The translations under genes were made by a program, and so were the position numbers. From positions 1-5,627 of the forward strand of contig CANJFK010000097.1 in NCBI GenBank assembly GCA_947473535.1: a DNA stretch of 5,627 bases, written 5' to 3'. Below the pieces are notes generated by a model that saw only the letters and a program-made list of their open reading frames with translations, had not been told where the DNA came from and did no database searches. Below are positions 1 to 5,627 of this stretch, piece after piece; the stretch's first letter is position 1, and every line of letters begins with the position of its first letter. Source of the DNA: Legionellaceae bacterium (GTDB lineage Bacteria; Pseudomonadota; Gammaproteobacteria; Legionellales; Legionellaceae).

Positions 1-59
1 ATCACTGCGATATCGTTGAAACTGGAAACGATAGTTATCGCCTTAAAACTAGAAATTAA
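1..59 (+). CDS. istB: IstB-like ATP-binding protein of IS21 family, C-terminal end only
   Basis: From position 3 the frame reads HCDIVETGNDSYRLKTRN and then stops at TAA (57-59). This matches the typical IstB C-terminus, in which a His-Cys-x-Ile-x-Glu-Thr-Gly-Asn-(D/E)-S segment is followed by an aromatic residue and a basic tail. IstB is the AAA+ helper ATPase that works with the IstA transposase to select target sites. Only the last 18 residues lie in the window; the Walker motifs are outside it. Bases 1-2 belong to an incomplete codon. The gene lies on the + strand, so this is the right end of the element, which agrees with the terminal repeats just downstream. Confidence 0.85.
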   Translation, partial: HCDIVETGNDSYRLKTRN

Positions 60-92
60 TTGAACAATTAGAAATCAAATAAAACGGCTGAG

Positions 93-114
93 GGGGGTCA
101 CTTTTGCACGCTGA
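93..114 (+). repeat. Inner terminal direct repeat of the IS21-family element
   Basis: This 22-bp unit matches the outer copy at 117-138 at 20 of 22 positions; the differences are at 101/125 and 107/131. The two units are offset by exactly 24 bp. Tandem terminal repeats of this kind are the expected transposase binding sites in IS21-type elements. Confidence 0.85.
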
Positions 115-116
115 AA

Positions 117-138
117 GGGGGTCAATTTTGGACGCTGA
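117..138 (+). repeat. Outer terminal direct repeat of the IS21-family element
   Basis: This is the second 22-bp unit, beginning GGGGGTCA and ending ACGCTGA. It lies immediately inside the terminal TTGACA (139-144) and pairs with the inner copy at 93-114. It is probably a binding site for the IstA transposase, by analogy with the family. Confidence 0.85.
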
Positions 139-144
139 TTGACA
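139..144 (+). promoter_or_regulatory. Outward-facing consensus -35 hexamer at the IS tip
   Basis: The last six bases of the element are TTGACA, a perfect sigma70 -35 box pointing out of the IS into the WD40 gene. In IS21 itself an outward -35 at one end is known to form a promoter when it meets a -10 at a junction. Here the best-spaced hexamers, around 161-167, are poor -10 matches (for example CAATGC), so a functional hybrid promoter is doubtful. The same TTG is also the first codon of the WD40 frame. Confidence 0.35.
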
Positions 145-1260
145 CATATCCTTCGTCCCTCCAATGCGGCTGCTAAATTCAGTCACATCAGTTGGTTAGC
201 CAATCAGTGGTTAATCGCCGGATCATCCGACGGCACACTTTCTGTATGGAATGTGAGCACGTTGCCCGATTCAAACCCGGTCTTCTCCACAAACATAAAC
301 CGCATTGATGGCTTAGCCTATTGTCCAATGACAACGATGTTGGCTACATCAGCTGAACGTATGCTCACCATATTTAGAGTACAGGAATCAAGCAATACGC
401 TTCAATTAATACAAGTATCTCAAATTGCTTGTCCTGAAAAAACTACTAGCCATTTATCTTGGTCACCAGACGGCCAATTTTTAGCATCTGTTAATCATGA
501 AGGTTCCGTTTTACTCTGGAATACATCAACATGGACTCCTTCACTATTGTCTGAAGAACCATCAAAAAGCAAACAAATATTATGGGCATCCGTTAATGGC
601 AGACTATGGCTTGCTGTGGGTAGCGCTAATAAAATACTAATATGGGACATCGAAGCAATCGCTAAAGACAACGCACCAACTAAGCAAATTGACTGGGGTG
701 GCGATGTATTAAGTTTAGATATGCCAAACCTAGTGATCGTACGAAAAAAAGGTATTTTCACTATCAACTTTGTCGATTTAATTAACATGAAAGAGCAAAA
801 TCCAGACTTCCCTCCTGTGACTATATTAAGCCACCATTTTTGGGCAAAAGGATCCACGCTACTAAGCTCTCAAGGTATTTCACCAAATAATGCTCGATTT
901 ATTGAAGAAAACGGCGGCGTGGTACCTGTAAAATTCAGAAGACCGGAAAACACTGGTTTTTTTCGTGGTTTCAATGGATTTCAATTATTTTCGAGTCAAT
1001 CAACGAGGCTGCTACAAGGGGATGCAACCCAGCAGCCCTTGTCCGGCCTTCCGCCTCTCGTACAGAAGACTAAATTATTGAGCCATTCTTTGTTTTCATT
1101 TGGGTCACCGAAAGCCTCTAAACCGGTACCCGACTCCCTTGATAGTTTGGTCGATTCGACGACGAGTTTAGCTGACTCGACAAATGGTCTAACAGACTCG
1201 CCAACAAAACCAGATAGCCCTCAAAAACATGGTATGAGCATGGCGAAGGGCTCAATTTAA
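139..1260 (+). CDS. WD40-repeat protein, 5'-truncated by the IS insertion
   Basis: The 373-residue frame has at least four recognisable WD40-type blades. They lie at about residues 13-43 (SSDGTLSVWN, Trp37), 54-82 (degenerate, ending LTIFRV), 103-133 (SPDGQFLASVNHEGSVLLWN, Trp127) and 146-174 (ANKILIWDIE, Trp169), and the strand-rich 183-215 may be a fifth. WD40 propellers are protein-interaction platforms; no enzymatic motif and no signal peptide are visible. Residues about 216-373 are non-WD; 332-365 form a Ser/Asp/Thr-rich tail with 7-residue repeats. The frame opens with TTG at 139, which lies inside the IS tip and directly follows a stop (TGA 136-138), with no good ribosome site. The native N-terminus and the earlier blades are therefore presumably lost or on the far side of the IS. 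The first in-frame ATG is residue 64 (328), already inside a blade. It may be an unexpressed fragment. The stop overlaps the convergent lapC end by 9 bp. Function unknown; a role as a host-directed effector is conceivable but unsupported. Confidence 0.75.
   Translation: MTHILRPSNAAAKFSHISWLANQWLIAGSSDGTLSVWNVSTLPDSNPVFSTNINRIDGLAYCPMTTMLATSAERMLTIFRVQESSNTLQLIQVSQIACPEKTTSHLSWSPDGQFLASVNHEGSVLLWNTSTWTPSLLSEEPSKSKQILWASVNGRLWLAVGSANKILIWDIEAIAKDNAPTKQIDWGGDVLSLDMPNLVIVRKKGIFTINFVDLINMKEQNPDFPPVTILSHHFWAKGSTLLSSQGISPNNARFIEENGGVVPVKFRRPENTGFFRGFNGFQLFSSQSTRLLQGDATQQPLSGLPPLVQKTKLLSHSLFSFGSPKASKPVPDSLDSLVDSTTSLADSTNGLTDSPTKPDSPQKHGMSMAKGSI
1003..1061. repeat. GC-rich nested/alternative inverted repeats inside the WD40 frame
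   Basis: Two 7-bp perfect stems interlock here. GGCTGCT (1007-1013) pairs with AGCAGCC (1031-1037). ACAAGGG (1014-1020) pairs with CCCTTGT (1036-1042). They share bases 1036-1037, so they are alternatives or nearly a pseudoknot. GGG/CCC (1019-1021 with 1028-1030) can extend the first stem, and ACGAG (1003-1007) can pair with CTCGT (1057-1061) around the whole block. The segment is visibly richer in G+C than its flanks and codes in frame for about residues 289-308 of the tail. Confidence 0.45.
1132..1212 (+). repeat. Degenerate 21-bp tandem repeat coding for Asp-Ser heptads
   Basis: Within the C-terminal tail of the WD40 frame, four in-frame units begin at 1132, 1153, 1174 and 1195 with GAC or GAT followed by a Ser codon. 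They encode DSLDSLV, DSTTSLA, DSTNGLT and the shorter DSPTKP, followed by a further DSPQKHG. The first three units are 21 bp and the fourth is 18 bp. Amino-acid periodicity is clearer than DNA identity, so the repeat is old or under protein-level selection. It predicts a flexible, low-complexity acidic/polar segment rather than a folded domain. Confidence 0.6.
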
Positions 1261-3180
1261 AGGGTGCGCTCGAAAATACATCCTCATTAACGTCAACACT
1301 TGATTAAAAACGATCATCCTTGGCTTGGCTTCAACGATGGGCTGAGCCTTCAAATCAGTGATACTAATTCCGCCTGATGATTGCAAGGTTGTCAAACGAT
1401 CAGGTTCAATAATACCCATGTTGACATAACTACCTGCCAAAATAAAAGGTAAGCGCCCTTCTTTCTGCAGTAAATTCTGGCCAATACTATAATCAGACAC
1501 CGGATTATGACAAGCAAATAATCGCTCAAGCAATGTGGGCACAATATCATAGCCACTCGTCAAATAGTCTATTTGACGAGGTGACTCACCAGGCCAATAA
1601 ACAATTAATGGCACATGCACTTGGGTGGCAGTGTAATTACTAGCATGTCCCCAAAAATTTTGGTGATTGTCATTAAACTCTTGACCGTGATCTGACGTAA
1701 AAATAATAACGCTATTCGTTAAATAACCTTGCTGTGCAATAGTTTTGAGAACCTGGCCTACTTCATCATCAATGAATGTCACCGCATTCAAATAGCGGTT
1801 GTAATAAGGTAACGGATCCATTGCATTTGTCATGGCTATCCGGGAGCACTTTTGAAGCGTCGGTTGGTTTGGCGTTGGGAAGCTTTGATCACGGCAATAT
1901 CCGTGTGGCGCATCATAAAAAAGATGCAAAAAAAACGGACTGATTTGCTTGGGCAACGTTAAAAATTGAATGGCTTGACGTGTTGTGTGCCTGTCCCAAT
2001 TACCAATATCATTTCCAGGCGCACCCGCCACATTCAAGTGATTAAATCCTAAAAAAATTGTTTTATCCATCGGTGGCCTAAGCATTTCACTAGACCAAAT
2101 AGCCTGTGTCGTATAACCATATTTCGCTAATAACGTTGTAAACACGGGTGATTTTTTTTGCTCTAGTGCTGCTGTCCAATAACTGCTGGGTATGGAATAA
2201 AACAAAGAAAAAAGTCCTGCCTGAGTTGAATTACCACCACTCAGATGTTGCATGAATTGCCAGCTTGTTTGACCGAACCGAGATATATTCGGCATATAAC
2301 GCAATTGCATACTATCAAAACGCAGCGCATCCACCATAATTAAAATGATATTATAAGGTTTGTCCGGACGGCGGCATTGCATTGGATGACGTGGGTAAGA
2401 TAAAGAATCATGAGAAAAAACGGCTTGGGCGTAATGTTGCTCACTGTAACGCTGTATGATGTCAGGCGCATTTTTATCGGGGATTGTGGCGCTTAACAAT
2501 TGATTGTAAAGCGGCAAATTAGGCGATTGTTGGATGAATAGATTATTGTTTTGAGCCAGGGATAATAGGATCGTACAGTAACTAAATAACATACCTCCGA
2601 GCCAACAGGTCGCAATGGTTTTTCCTATTTTAAATCGTTCAGTCAGTATGATTTTATTCCAAACAAACCAGGCTAGTAAACACTCCACAATAATAACCAC
2701 ACCGATCAAACTTATCATCGTGAGTAATTCATATTGTGATAAATCGAATACATCACGCAATTGGTTATTAAATACCAACTCAAATAAGGCTATGCTCAAA
2801 TGAAATTTAAACATTGAATAAATCAAGCTATCAATCAACAGAAGGATGACGCTCATACTTGAAGTGAATACACTGATGAACCAAATGAACCGTTTAATTG
2901 GAATCACTACGGCTAATAAACTTAAAAAAATAGCCGGAATGAACACGAGCAACATCATGTAACTCATGTAATTGATCAAGGTAAAAAACAACACAAAAGC
3001 TTTCCCAGACCAACTGGAATAATCTGCTATGTAATTTTGAAATAGCGATCCGGACAATAAAATAGACGATAAATAATTTAAACCCAGCAGCCAAAAAACG
3101 ATTGTATTAGCTAGAAAATACCACCCAGTGAACCGGAGGATTAATTTGTTTTTAATTAAAAACTGAACCTTAAACGGCAT
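1252..3180 (-). CDS. lapC: LapC/YejM (PbgA)-like inner-membrane protein, DUF3413 plus sulfatase-fold domain
   Basis: This 642-residue protein (E. coli LapC/YejM is about 586) has five probable membrane segments near residues 17-37, 62-93 (long, perhaps irregular), 100-123, 151-174 and 187-209. A linker follows, then a periplasmic alkaline-phosphatase/sulfatase-fold domain from about 275. Visible motifs are MVDALRFD (Asp284), GGNSTQAG (Thr319, at the nucleophile position of the fold), FTSDHGQEF (Asp497, His498), WGHASN (His512) and VPLIVYWPG. In E. coli the family restrains LapB so that FtsH does not over-degrade LpxC, tuning LPS synthesis; that role is inferred here from homology. Unlike what I recall of E. 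coli, this protein keeps the SDHG motif, so catalysis or metal binding is possible. The ATG at 3180 is preceded by AGGTG (3190-3186) with 5-nt spacing, a good ribosome site. It lies 60 nt downstream of tldD in the same direction, probably co-transcribed. The TGA stop (1254-1252) overlaps the convergent WD40 frame. Confidence 0.88.
   Translation of the reverse strand: MPFKVQFLIKNKLILRFTGWYFLANTIVFWLLGLNYLSSILLSGSLFQNYIADYSSWSGKAFVLFFTLINYMSYMMLLVFIPAIFLSLLAVVIPIKRFIWFISVFTSSMSVILLLIDSLIYSMFKFHLSIALFELVFNNQLRDVFDLSQYELLTMISLIGVVIIVECLLAWFVWNKIILTERFKIGKTIATCWLGGMLFSYCTILLSLAQNNNLFIQQSPNLPLYNQLLSATIPDKNAPDIIQRYSEQHYAQAVFSHDSLSYPRHPMQCRRPDKPYNIILIMVDALRFDSMQLRYMPNISRFGQTSWQFMQHLSGGNSTQAGLFSLFYSIPSSYWTAALEQKKSPVFTTLLAKYGYTTQAIWSSEMLRPPMDKTIFLGFNHLNVAGAPGNDIGNWDRHTTRQAIQFLTLPKQISPFFLHLFYDAPHGYCRDQSFPTPNQPTLQKCSRIAMTNAMDPLPYYNRYLNAVTFIDDEVGQVLKTIAQQGYLTNSVIIFTSDHGQEFNDNHQNFWGHASNYTATQVHVPLIVYWPGESPRQIDYLTSGYDIVPTLLERLFACHNPVSDYSIGQNLLQKEGRLPFILAGSYVNMGIIEPDRLTTLQSSGGISITDLKAQPIVEAKPRMIVFNQVLTLMRMYFRAHPLN
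1556..1580. repeat. Perfect 25-bp hyphenated palindrome inside lapC
   Basis: The arms CTCGTCAAATAG (1556-1567) and CTATTTGACGAG (1569-1580) are exact reverse complements around a single T at 1568. Pairing stops at both edges (A1555 against G1581). The block codes on the minus strand for residues about 535-542 (RQIDYLTS) of LapC, just after the VYWPG motif, in a region where the reading frame and protein similarity continue undisturbed. Confidence 0.8.
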
Positions 3181-3207
3181 TCCGGCACCTGAGGATTGAT
3201 ATACCTT

Positions 3208-3230
3208 GCCATCCCTGGTTTCAGGATGGC
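3208..3230 (-). other. Hairpin in the tldD-lapC intergenic leader
   Basis: The inverted repeat GCCATCC (3208-3214) and GGATGGC (3224-3230) forms a 7-bp perfect stem. In the minus-strand transcript the pairing can also be drawn as a 6-bp stem plus CTG/CAG with one bulged G around an AAAC loop. It lies 10 nt after the tldD stop and about 18 nt before the lapC ribosome site. No run of U follows in the transcript, so it is not a standard intrinsic terminator. It could be an mRNA-stabilising or processing element that sets the tldD:lapC ratio; its function is not demonstrated. Confidence 0.6.
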
Positions 3231-3240
3231 GTATGAAGGC

Positions 3241-4683
3241 TTACTTCCGTGTTCCACCAACCGTTAACTCATCGATCTTCAACGTGGGTTGCCCTACGCC
3301 AACGGGTATCGACTGCCCTTCTTTGCCACAAACACCGATCCCTGCATCCAGCGCCAAATCATCGCCCACCATGCTGATTTTTTTCATGACGTCTGGGCCA
3401 TTCCCAATCAATGTTGCGCCCTTCACGGGTCTCGTTACTTTACCATTTTCGATAAGATAGGCTTCACTGGCCGAGAATACAAATTGGCCTGACGTGATAT
3501 CCACTTGACCACCACCAAAGTTAACGGCATATAATCCGCGCTTCACTGAGCGAATAATGTCCTGAGGATTGTGTTGACCGGCCAACATGTAGGTATTCGT
3601 CATTCTAGGCATAGGTACGTGTGCATAGGATTCGCGCCGGCAATTACCCGTTGGCTGCATACCCATCAATTTAGCATTTAATTTATCTTGCATGTAATTG
3701 ACCAATACACCATCTTCAATCAAGGTAGTACACTGCGTTGGCGTGCCTTCGTCATCAATTGTTAACGACCCGCGCCTATCGATTAACGTACCGTTATCAA
3801 CCACAGTCACGCCTTTGGCGGCAACTTGTTGTCCAAGACAGCCTGCAAAGGCGGACAACCCTTTACGATTAAAGTCCCCTTCTAGCCCGTGACCTACAGC
3901 CTCGTGGAGTAAAACGCCCGGCCAACCTGGGCCTAAAACGACGGGCATCAACCCCGCCGGTGCGTCTTCCGCATCAAGATTAACCAATGCTTCGCGCACG
4001 GCTTCACGTGCATAACCTAATGCTCTGTCTTGGTCTAAAAAAAAGGAATAACCAACACGCGCACCGCCTCCCGAGCGTCCAGATTCTCGCCGACCTTTGT
4101 CTTCAACGATGACACTCACATTCACACTCACTAACGGTCTAACATCGGCGATCATCTGGCCATGCATATCCGCTATCATCACCACTTCATAGGTACCGCT
4201 TAATGATGCATTCACTTGAATTACGCGAGGATCGAGCCGACGAGCCTCTTTATCAATCGACTCAAGCAATGCAATTTTTTCTAATTTAGTAAGACCTTCA
4301 ATCGGATTTATATCCGGGTAACGTGCAATCGGCGTGCTCGCAATTTTAATGGATTGGACGGCGGCAGCACTATGGAACGCGATGGATCGCGCCGCGTCGG
4401 CCGCACGCTCCATAGCAGGCAACAAAATATCATCACAATAAGCATAACCGGTTTTATCACCGCTCACTGCACGAATACCAACACCGCGATCAATGGAGTA
4501 ACTGCCGCTTTTCACTTCAGAATCTTCCAAATACCACGATTCTGAACTACAACTTTGAAAATACAGATCAGCCGCATCGACATGACGAGTCATCATGGAA
4601 CGAATCAATTTTTCGATTCTAGACTCATCTAACGAAGCTGGTTTTAATAGTAAATCTTTGGCTATATTTAACGCTGTTTTCAT
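3241..4683 (-). CDS. tldD: Metalloprotease TldD
   Basis: TldD is one half of the TldD/TldE (PmbA) heterodimeric metalloprotease. In E. coli this enzyme degrades unfolded peptides in the cytoplasm, processes the microcin B17 precursor and acts on the CcdA antitoxin. The protein has 480 residues (E. coli 481) and aligns along its whole length. Residues 39-80 (DLYFQS...ESWYLED...[16 protein letters not shown]) are the family N-terminal domain. The zinc motif is HEAVGH (His260, Glu261, His265) within [20 protein letters not shown]. The expected extra metal ligand is Cys452 in GVCGKEGQ, and [15 protein letters not shown] lies at 390-404. No key residue is missing. The start ATG (4683-4681) fits E. 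coli TldD length. It has no Shine-Dalgarno sequence and lies 5 nt after the stop of the upstream nitrilase gene, which suggests translational coupling. The partner pmbA/tldE is not in the window. Confidence 0.97.
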   Translation of the reverse strand: MKTALNIAKDLLLKPASLDESRIEKLIRSMMTRHVDAADLYFQSCSSESWYLEDSEVKSGSYSIDRGVGIRAVSGDKTGYAYCDDILLPAMERAADAARSIAFHSAAAVQSIKIASTPIARYPDINPIEGLTKLEKIALLESIDKEARRLDPRVIQVNASLSGTYEVVMIADMHGQMIADVRPLVSVNVSVIVEDKGRRESGRSGGGARVGYSFFLDQDRALGYAREAVREALVNLDAEDAPAGLMPVVLGPGWPGVLLHEAVGHGLEGDFNRKGLSAFAGCLGQQVAAKGVTVVDNGTLIDRRGSLTIDDEGTPTQCTTLIEDGVLVNYMQDKLNAKLMGMQPTGNCRRESYAHVPMPRMTNTYMLAGQHNPQDIIRSVKRGLYAVNFGGGQVDITSGQFVFSASEAYLIENGKVTRPVKGATLIGNGPDVMKKISMVGDDLALDAGIGVCGKEGQSIPVGVGQPTLKIDELTVGGTRK

Positions 4684-4688
4684 AATAG

Positions 4689-5501
4689 TTATGCCATGTT
4701 TAAAATATGATGCTCATTGCACGGAAACTGCCGACGTAACTGCTGCAAACGCTGCAAATCAATATCAGCAACAACTATTCCAGCCCCTAGTATACGCTCG
4801 TCTAAAACCTTACCCCACGGTTCAATAATCATGCTATGGCCGTAGGTGTGCCGCCCATTTTCATGATGCCCGCCTTGATTAGGCGCTACAACGTAACACA
4901 AATTCTCAATGGCGCGCGCTCTTAATAATATCTCCCAATGCGCACTACCAGTAACTGCGGTAAATGCCGATGGAACCACGAAAATATCAGCACCTTTTAA
5001 CGCTAATTGTCGATACAGTTCAGGAAACCGTAAATCATAGCAGACACTTAACCCCACGCGCCCAACTGGCGTATCGACGACGATGATGCGGTCACCACGT
5101 TCAACAGTTAACGACTCCTGATGCGCTTCATGCTCTGAAACCCGCACATCAAATAAATGGATTTTATCATAGCGCGCAACACAAACGCCTTGATCATCAA
5201 AAACCAGGCTGCTTGCTTTTACCCGTTTATTGATGCCGCGTAATGGCATTGTGCCAGCAATTACCCATAAACCATAGTGTTTAGCAAGCTGACTCACGAC
5301 TTGTTGAATTTTACCGCGACCATAATCTTCAGCAACCGCCAATTTATCGGTTTCATTCATTCCCATCAATGCAAAATTTTCTGGCAATACAATTAACTTT
5401 ACATCCCGTTCCCGAGCCTGAACAAAAAAAATAGCGAGTGCGTCCAAGTTCGCCTGAACATGCGCTTTAGATATCATTTGCACTACTGCGACGAGAGCCA
5501 T
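4689..5501 (-). CDS. Carbon-nitrogen hydrolase, Nit1/YbeM type (probable deaminated-glutathione amidase)
   Basis: Numbering from Met at 5501, this 270-residue protein has the nitrilase-superfamily triad: Glu41 in [10 protein letters not shown], Lys113 in YDKIHLFDV and Cys154 in [12 protein letters not shown]. It also has the [15 protein letters not shown] block (186-200) and [18 protein letters not shown] typical of the Nit1 branch. Characterised Nit1/YbeM members hydrolyse deaminated glutathione, a side product of transaminases, as metabolite repair in the cytoplasm; that substrate is inferred here from the subfamily, and another omega-amidase activity remains possible. The frame is also open to an ATG at 5516, adding MWGWS. 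I prefer the ATG at 5501 because MALVAVVQM fits family N-termini, a GGGG stretch lies 7 nt upstream of it, and the longer start has no ribosome site. The stop is 5 nt before tldD, so the two form one operon, a pairing common in Gammaproteobacteria, where a large yhdP gene often precedes; none is visible here. Confidence 0.92.
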   Translation of the reverse strand: MALVAVVQMISKAHVQANLDALAIFFVQARERDVKLIVLPENFALMGMNETDKLAVAEDYGRGKIQQVVSQLAKHYGLWVIAGTMPLRGINKRVKASSLVFDDQGVCVARYDKIHLFDVRVSEHEAHQESLTVERGDRIIVVDTPVGRVGLSVCYDLRFPELYRQLALKGADIFVVPSAFTAVTGSAHWEILLRARAIENLCYVVAPNQGGHHENGRHTYGHSMIIEPWGKVLDERILGAGIVVADIDLQRLQQLRRQFPCNEHHILNMA

Positions 5502-5516
5502 GCTCCAACCCCACAT

Positions 5517-5627
5517 TAAATAAAAATATCTTACACTTTTTGTCCGATGTATTAAATCACAATTAAAATAAAATATTAGGCAAATAAATTGTCTTTAAGT
5601 TCAATTTATGTACTATACTAATTAAAA
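5517..5627 (-). promoter_or_regulatory. AT-rich upstream region with probable promoter of the nit-tldD(-lapC) cluster
   Basis: No gene end or credible coding frame is visible in this very AT-rich stretch. On the minus strand a weak sigma70-like pair can be drawn: TTAATA (5555-5550), a 16-bp spacer and TAAGAT (5533-5528). This would start transcription near 5521, leaving about 20 nt before the ATG at 5501. Near the edge, TATACT at about 5610-5615 on the + strand (with a 19-bp-spaced TTGTCT) could belong to a divergent gene outside the window. All individual boxes are low-confidence; the claim that the region is intergenic and promoter-bearing is stronger. Confidence 0.4.

Larger units (their letters stand above)
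1..144 (+). mobile_element. Right end of an IS21-family insertion sequence (partial)
   Basis: The segment contains the 3' end of istB, then a 33-bp AT-rich spacer, then two 22-bp direct repeats (93-114 and 117-138) of the form GGGGGTCA-N-TTTTG-N-ACGCTGA, and it ends in TTGACA at 139-144. IS21 elements carry multiple direct terminal repeats just inside ends that read 5'-TG...CA-3', and here the end reads ...TGATTGACA. The element extends to the left beyond the window, so istA, most of istB, the left end and any target-site duplication cannot be seen. The boundary is placed after A144 because the repeat structure and the terminal CA stop there and WD40-coding sequence follows at once. Identification as IS21 family is firm; the particular IS is not named. 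Confidence 0.9.

Noticed and set aside
495..857. 120-residue open frame on the minus strand opposite the WD40 gene
   Set aside because: It lies wholly within the WD40 frame on the other strand, its translation has no recognisable domain, and the + strand frame has clear WD40 motifs.
1216..1252. Inverted repeat AGCCCT...AGGGCT with inner CATG pairs as a bidirectional terminator
   Set aside because: The stem is only 6 bp with a 25-nt loop and no U-tract follows in either direction; it is likely chance.
2894..3094. Short hydrophobic frame on the minus strand inside lapC
   Set aside because: It is an alternative frame of the membrane-segment region of lapC, where hydrophobic codons give spurious open frames; it has no ribosome site and no separate homology signal.
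3206..3460. Open frames on the + strand opposite tldD (also 3289-3492, 3698-3892, 4354-4545)
   Set aside because: All are antisense shadows of the strongly conserved tldD coding sequence and have no features of their own.
4377..4390. CGCGAT-GG-ATCGCG dyad in tldD
   Set aside because: Six-base arms with a short spacer are expected about once in a window this size by chance.
4595..4828. 77-residue + strand frame across the nitrilase-tldD junction
   Set aside because: It is antisense to two firmly identified genes and lacks any motif or convincing start.
1..5627. CRISPR array, tRNA, rRNA, toxin-antitoxin or phage-defence module
   Set aside because: I found no regularly spaced repeats of CRISPR type, no tRNA-like cloverleaf, no rRNA sequence, and no gene with defence or toxin motifs; the gene content is an IS end, a WD40 remnant and three housekeeping-type genes.

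Overview
The window looks like a low-GC (by eye about 40 %) gammaproteobacterial chromosome. Three pieces of evidence support this. TldD is very close to the enterobacterial protein. The LapC/YejM (DUF3413) family is essentially gammaproteobacterial. The nitrilase-tldD gene pair is a common arrangement in that class. An AT-rich genome carrying a WD40-repeat protein and an IS21-type element would fit a host-associated lineage such as the Legionellales/Coxiella relatives, but this placement is an inference and nothing in the window proves it.

Layout. Positions 1-144 are the right end of an IS21-family insertion sequence: the last 18 codons of istB, a short spacer, two 22-bp direct terminal repeats and the terminal TTGACA. 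Directly abutting it on the + strand is an open frame (139-1260) for a WD40-repeat protein. Its first codons lie inside the IS, so the gene has almost certainly lost its native 5' end to the insertion. Its C-terminal part carries a non-WD tail with 7-residue Asp-Ser repeats and a strongly structured GC-rich stretch.

The rest is a minus-strand cluster, read from right to left: a Nit-type carbon-nitrogen hydrolase (4689-5501), tldD (3241-4683, only 5 nt downstream and without a Shine-Dalgarno site) and a LapC/YejM-like inner-membrane protein with a periplasmic sulfatase-fold domain (1252-3180). The last gene is separated from tldD by 60 nt that contain a hairpin. lapC and the WD40 frame converge and overlap tail to tail by 9 bp. 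The AT-rich 5517-5627 stretch holds the likely cluster promoter and no recognisable gene.

Functionally the cluster is housekeeping: metabolite repair (Nit1/YbeM-type amidase), a TldD/TldE protease subunit, and an envelope regulator of LPS synthesis. No complete novel multi-gene system is visible. The points most worth a second look are the IS-WD40 junction, the repeat-rich tail of the WD40 protein with its embedded structured DNA, a perfect 25-bp hyphenated palindrome inside the lapC coding sequence, and the retention of candidate metal ligands in this LapC homologue.
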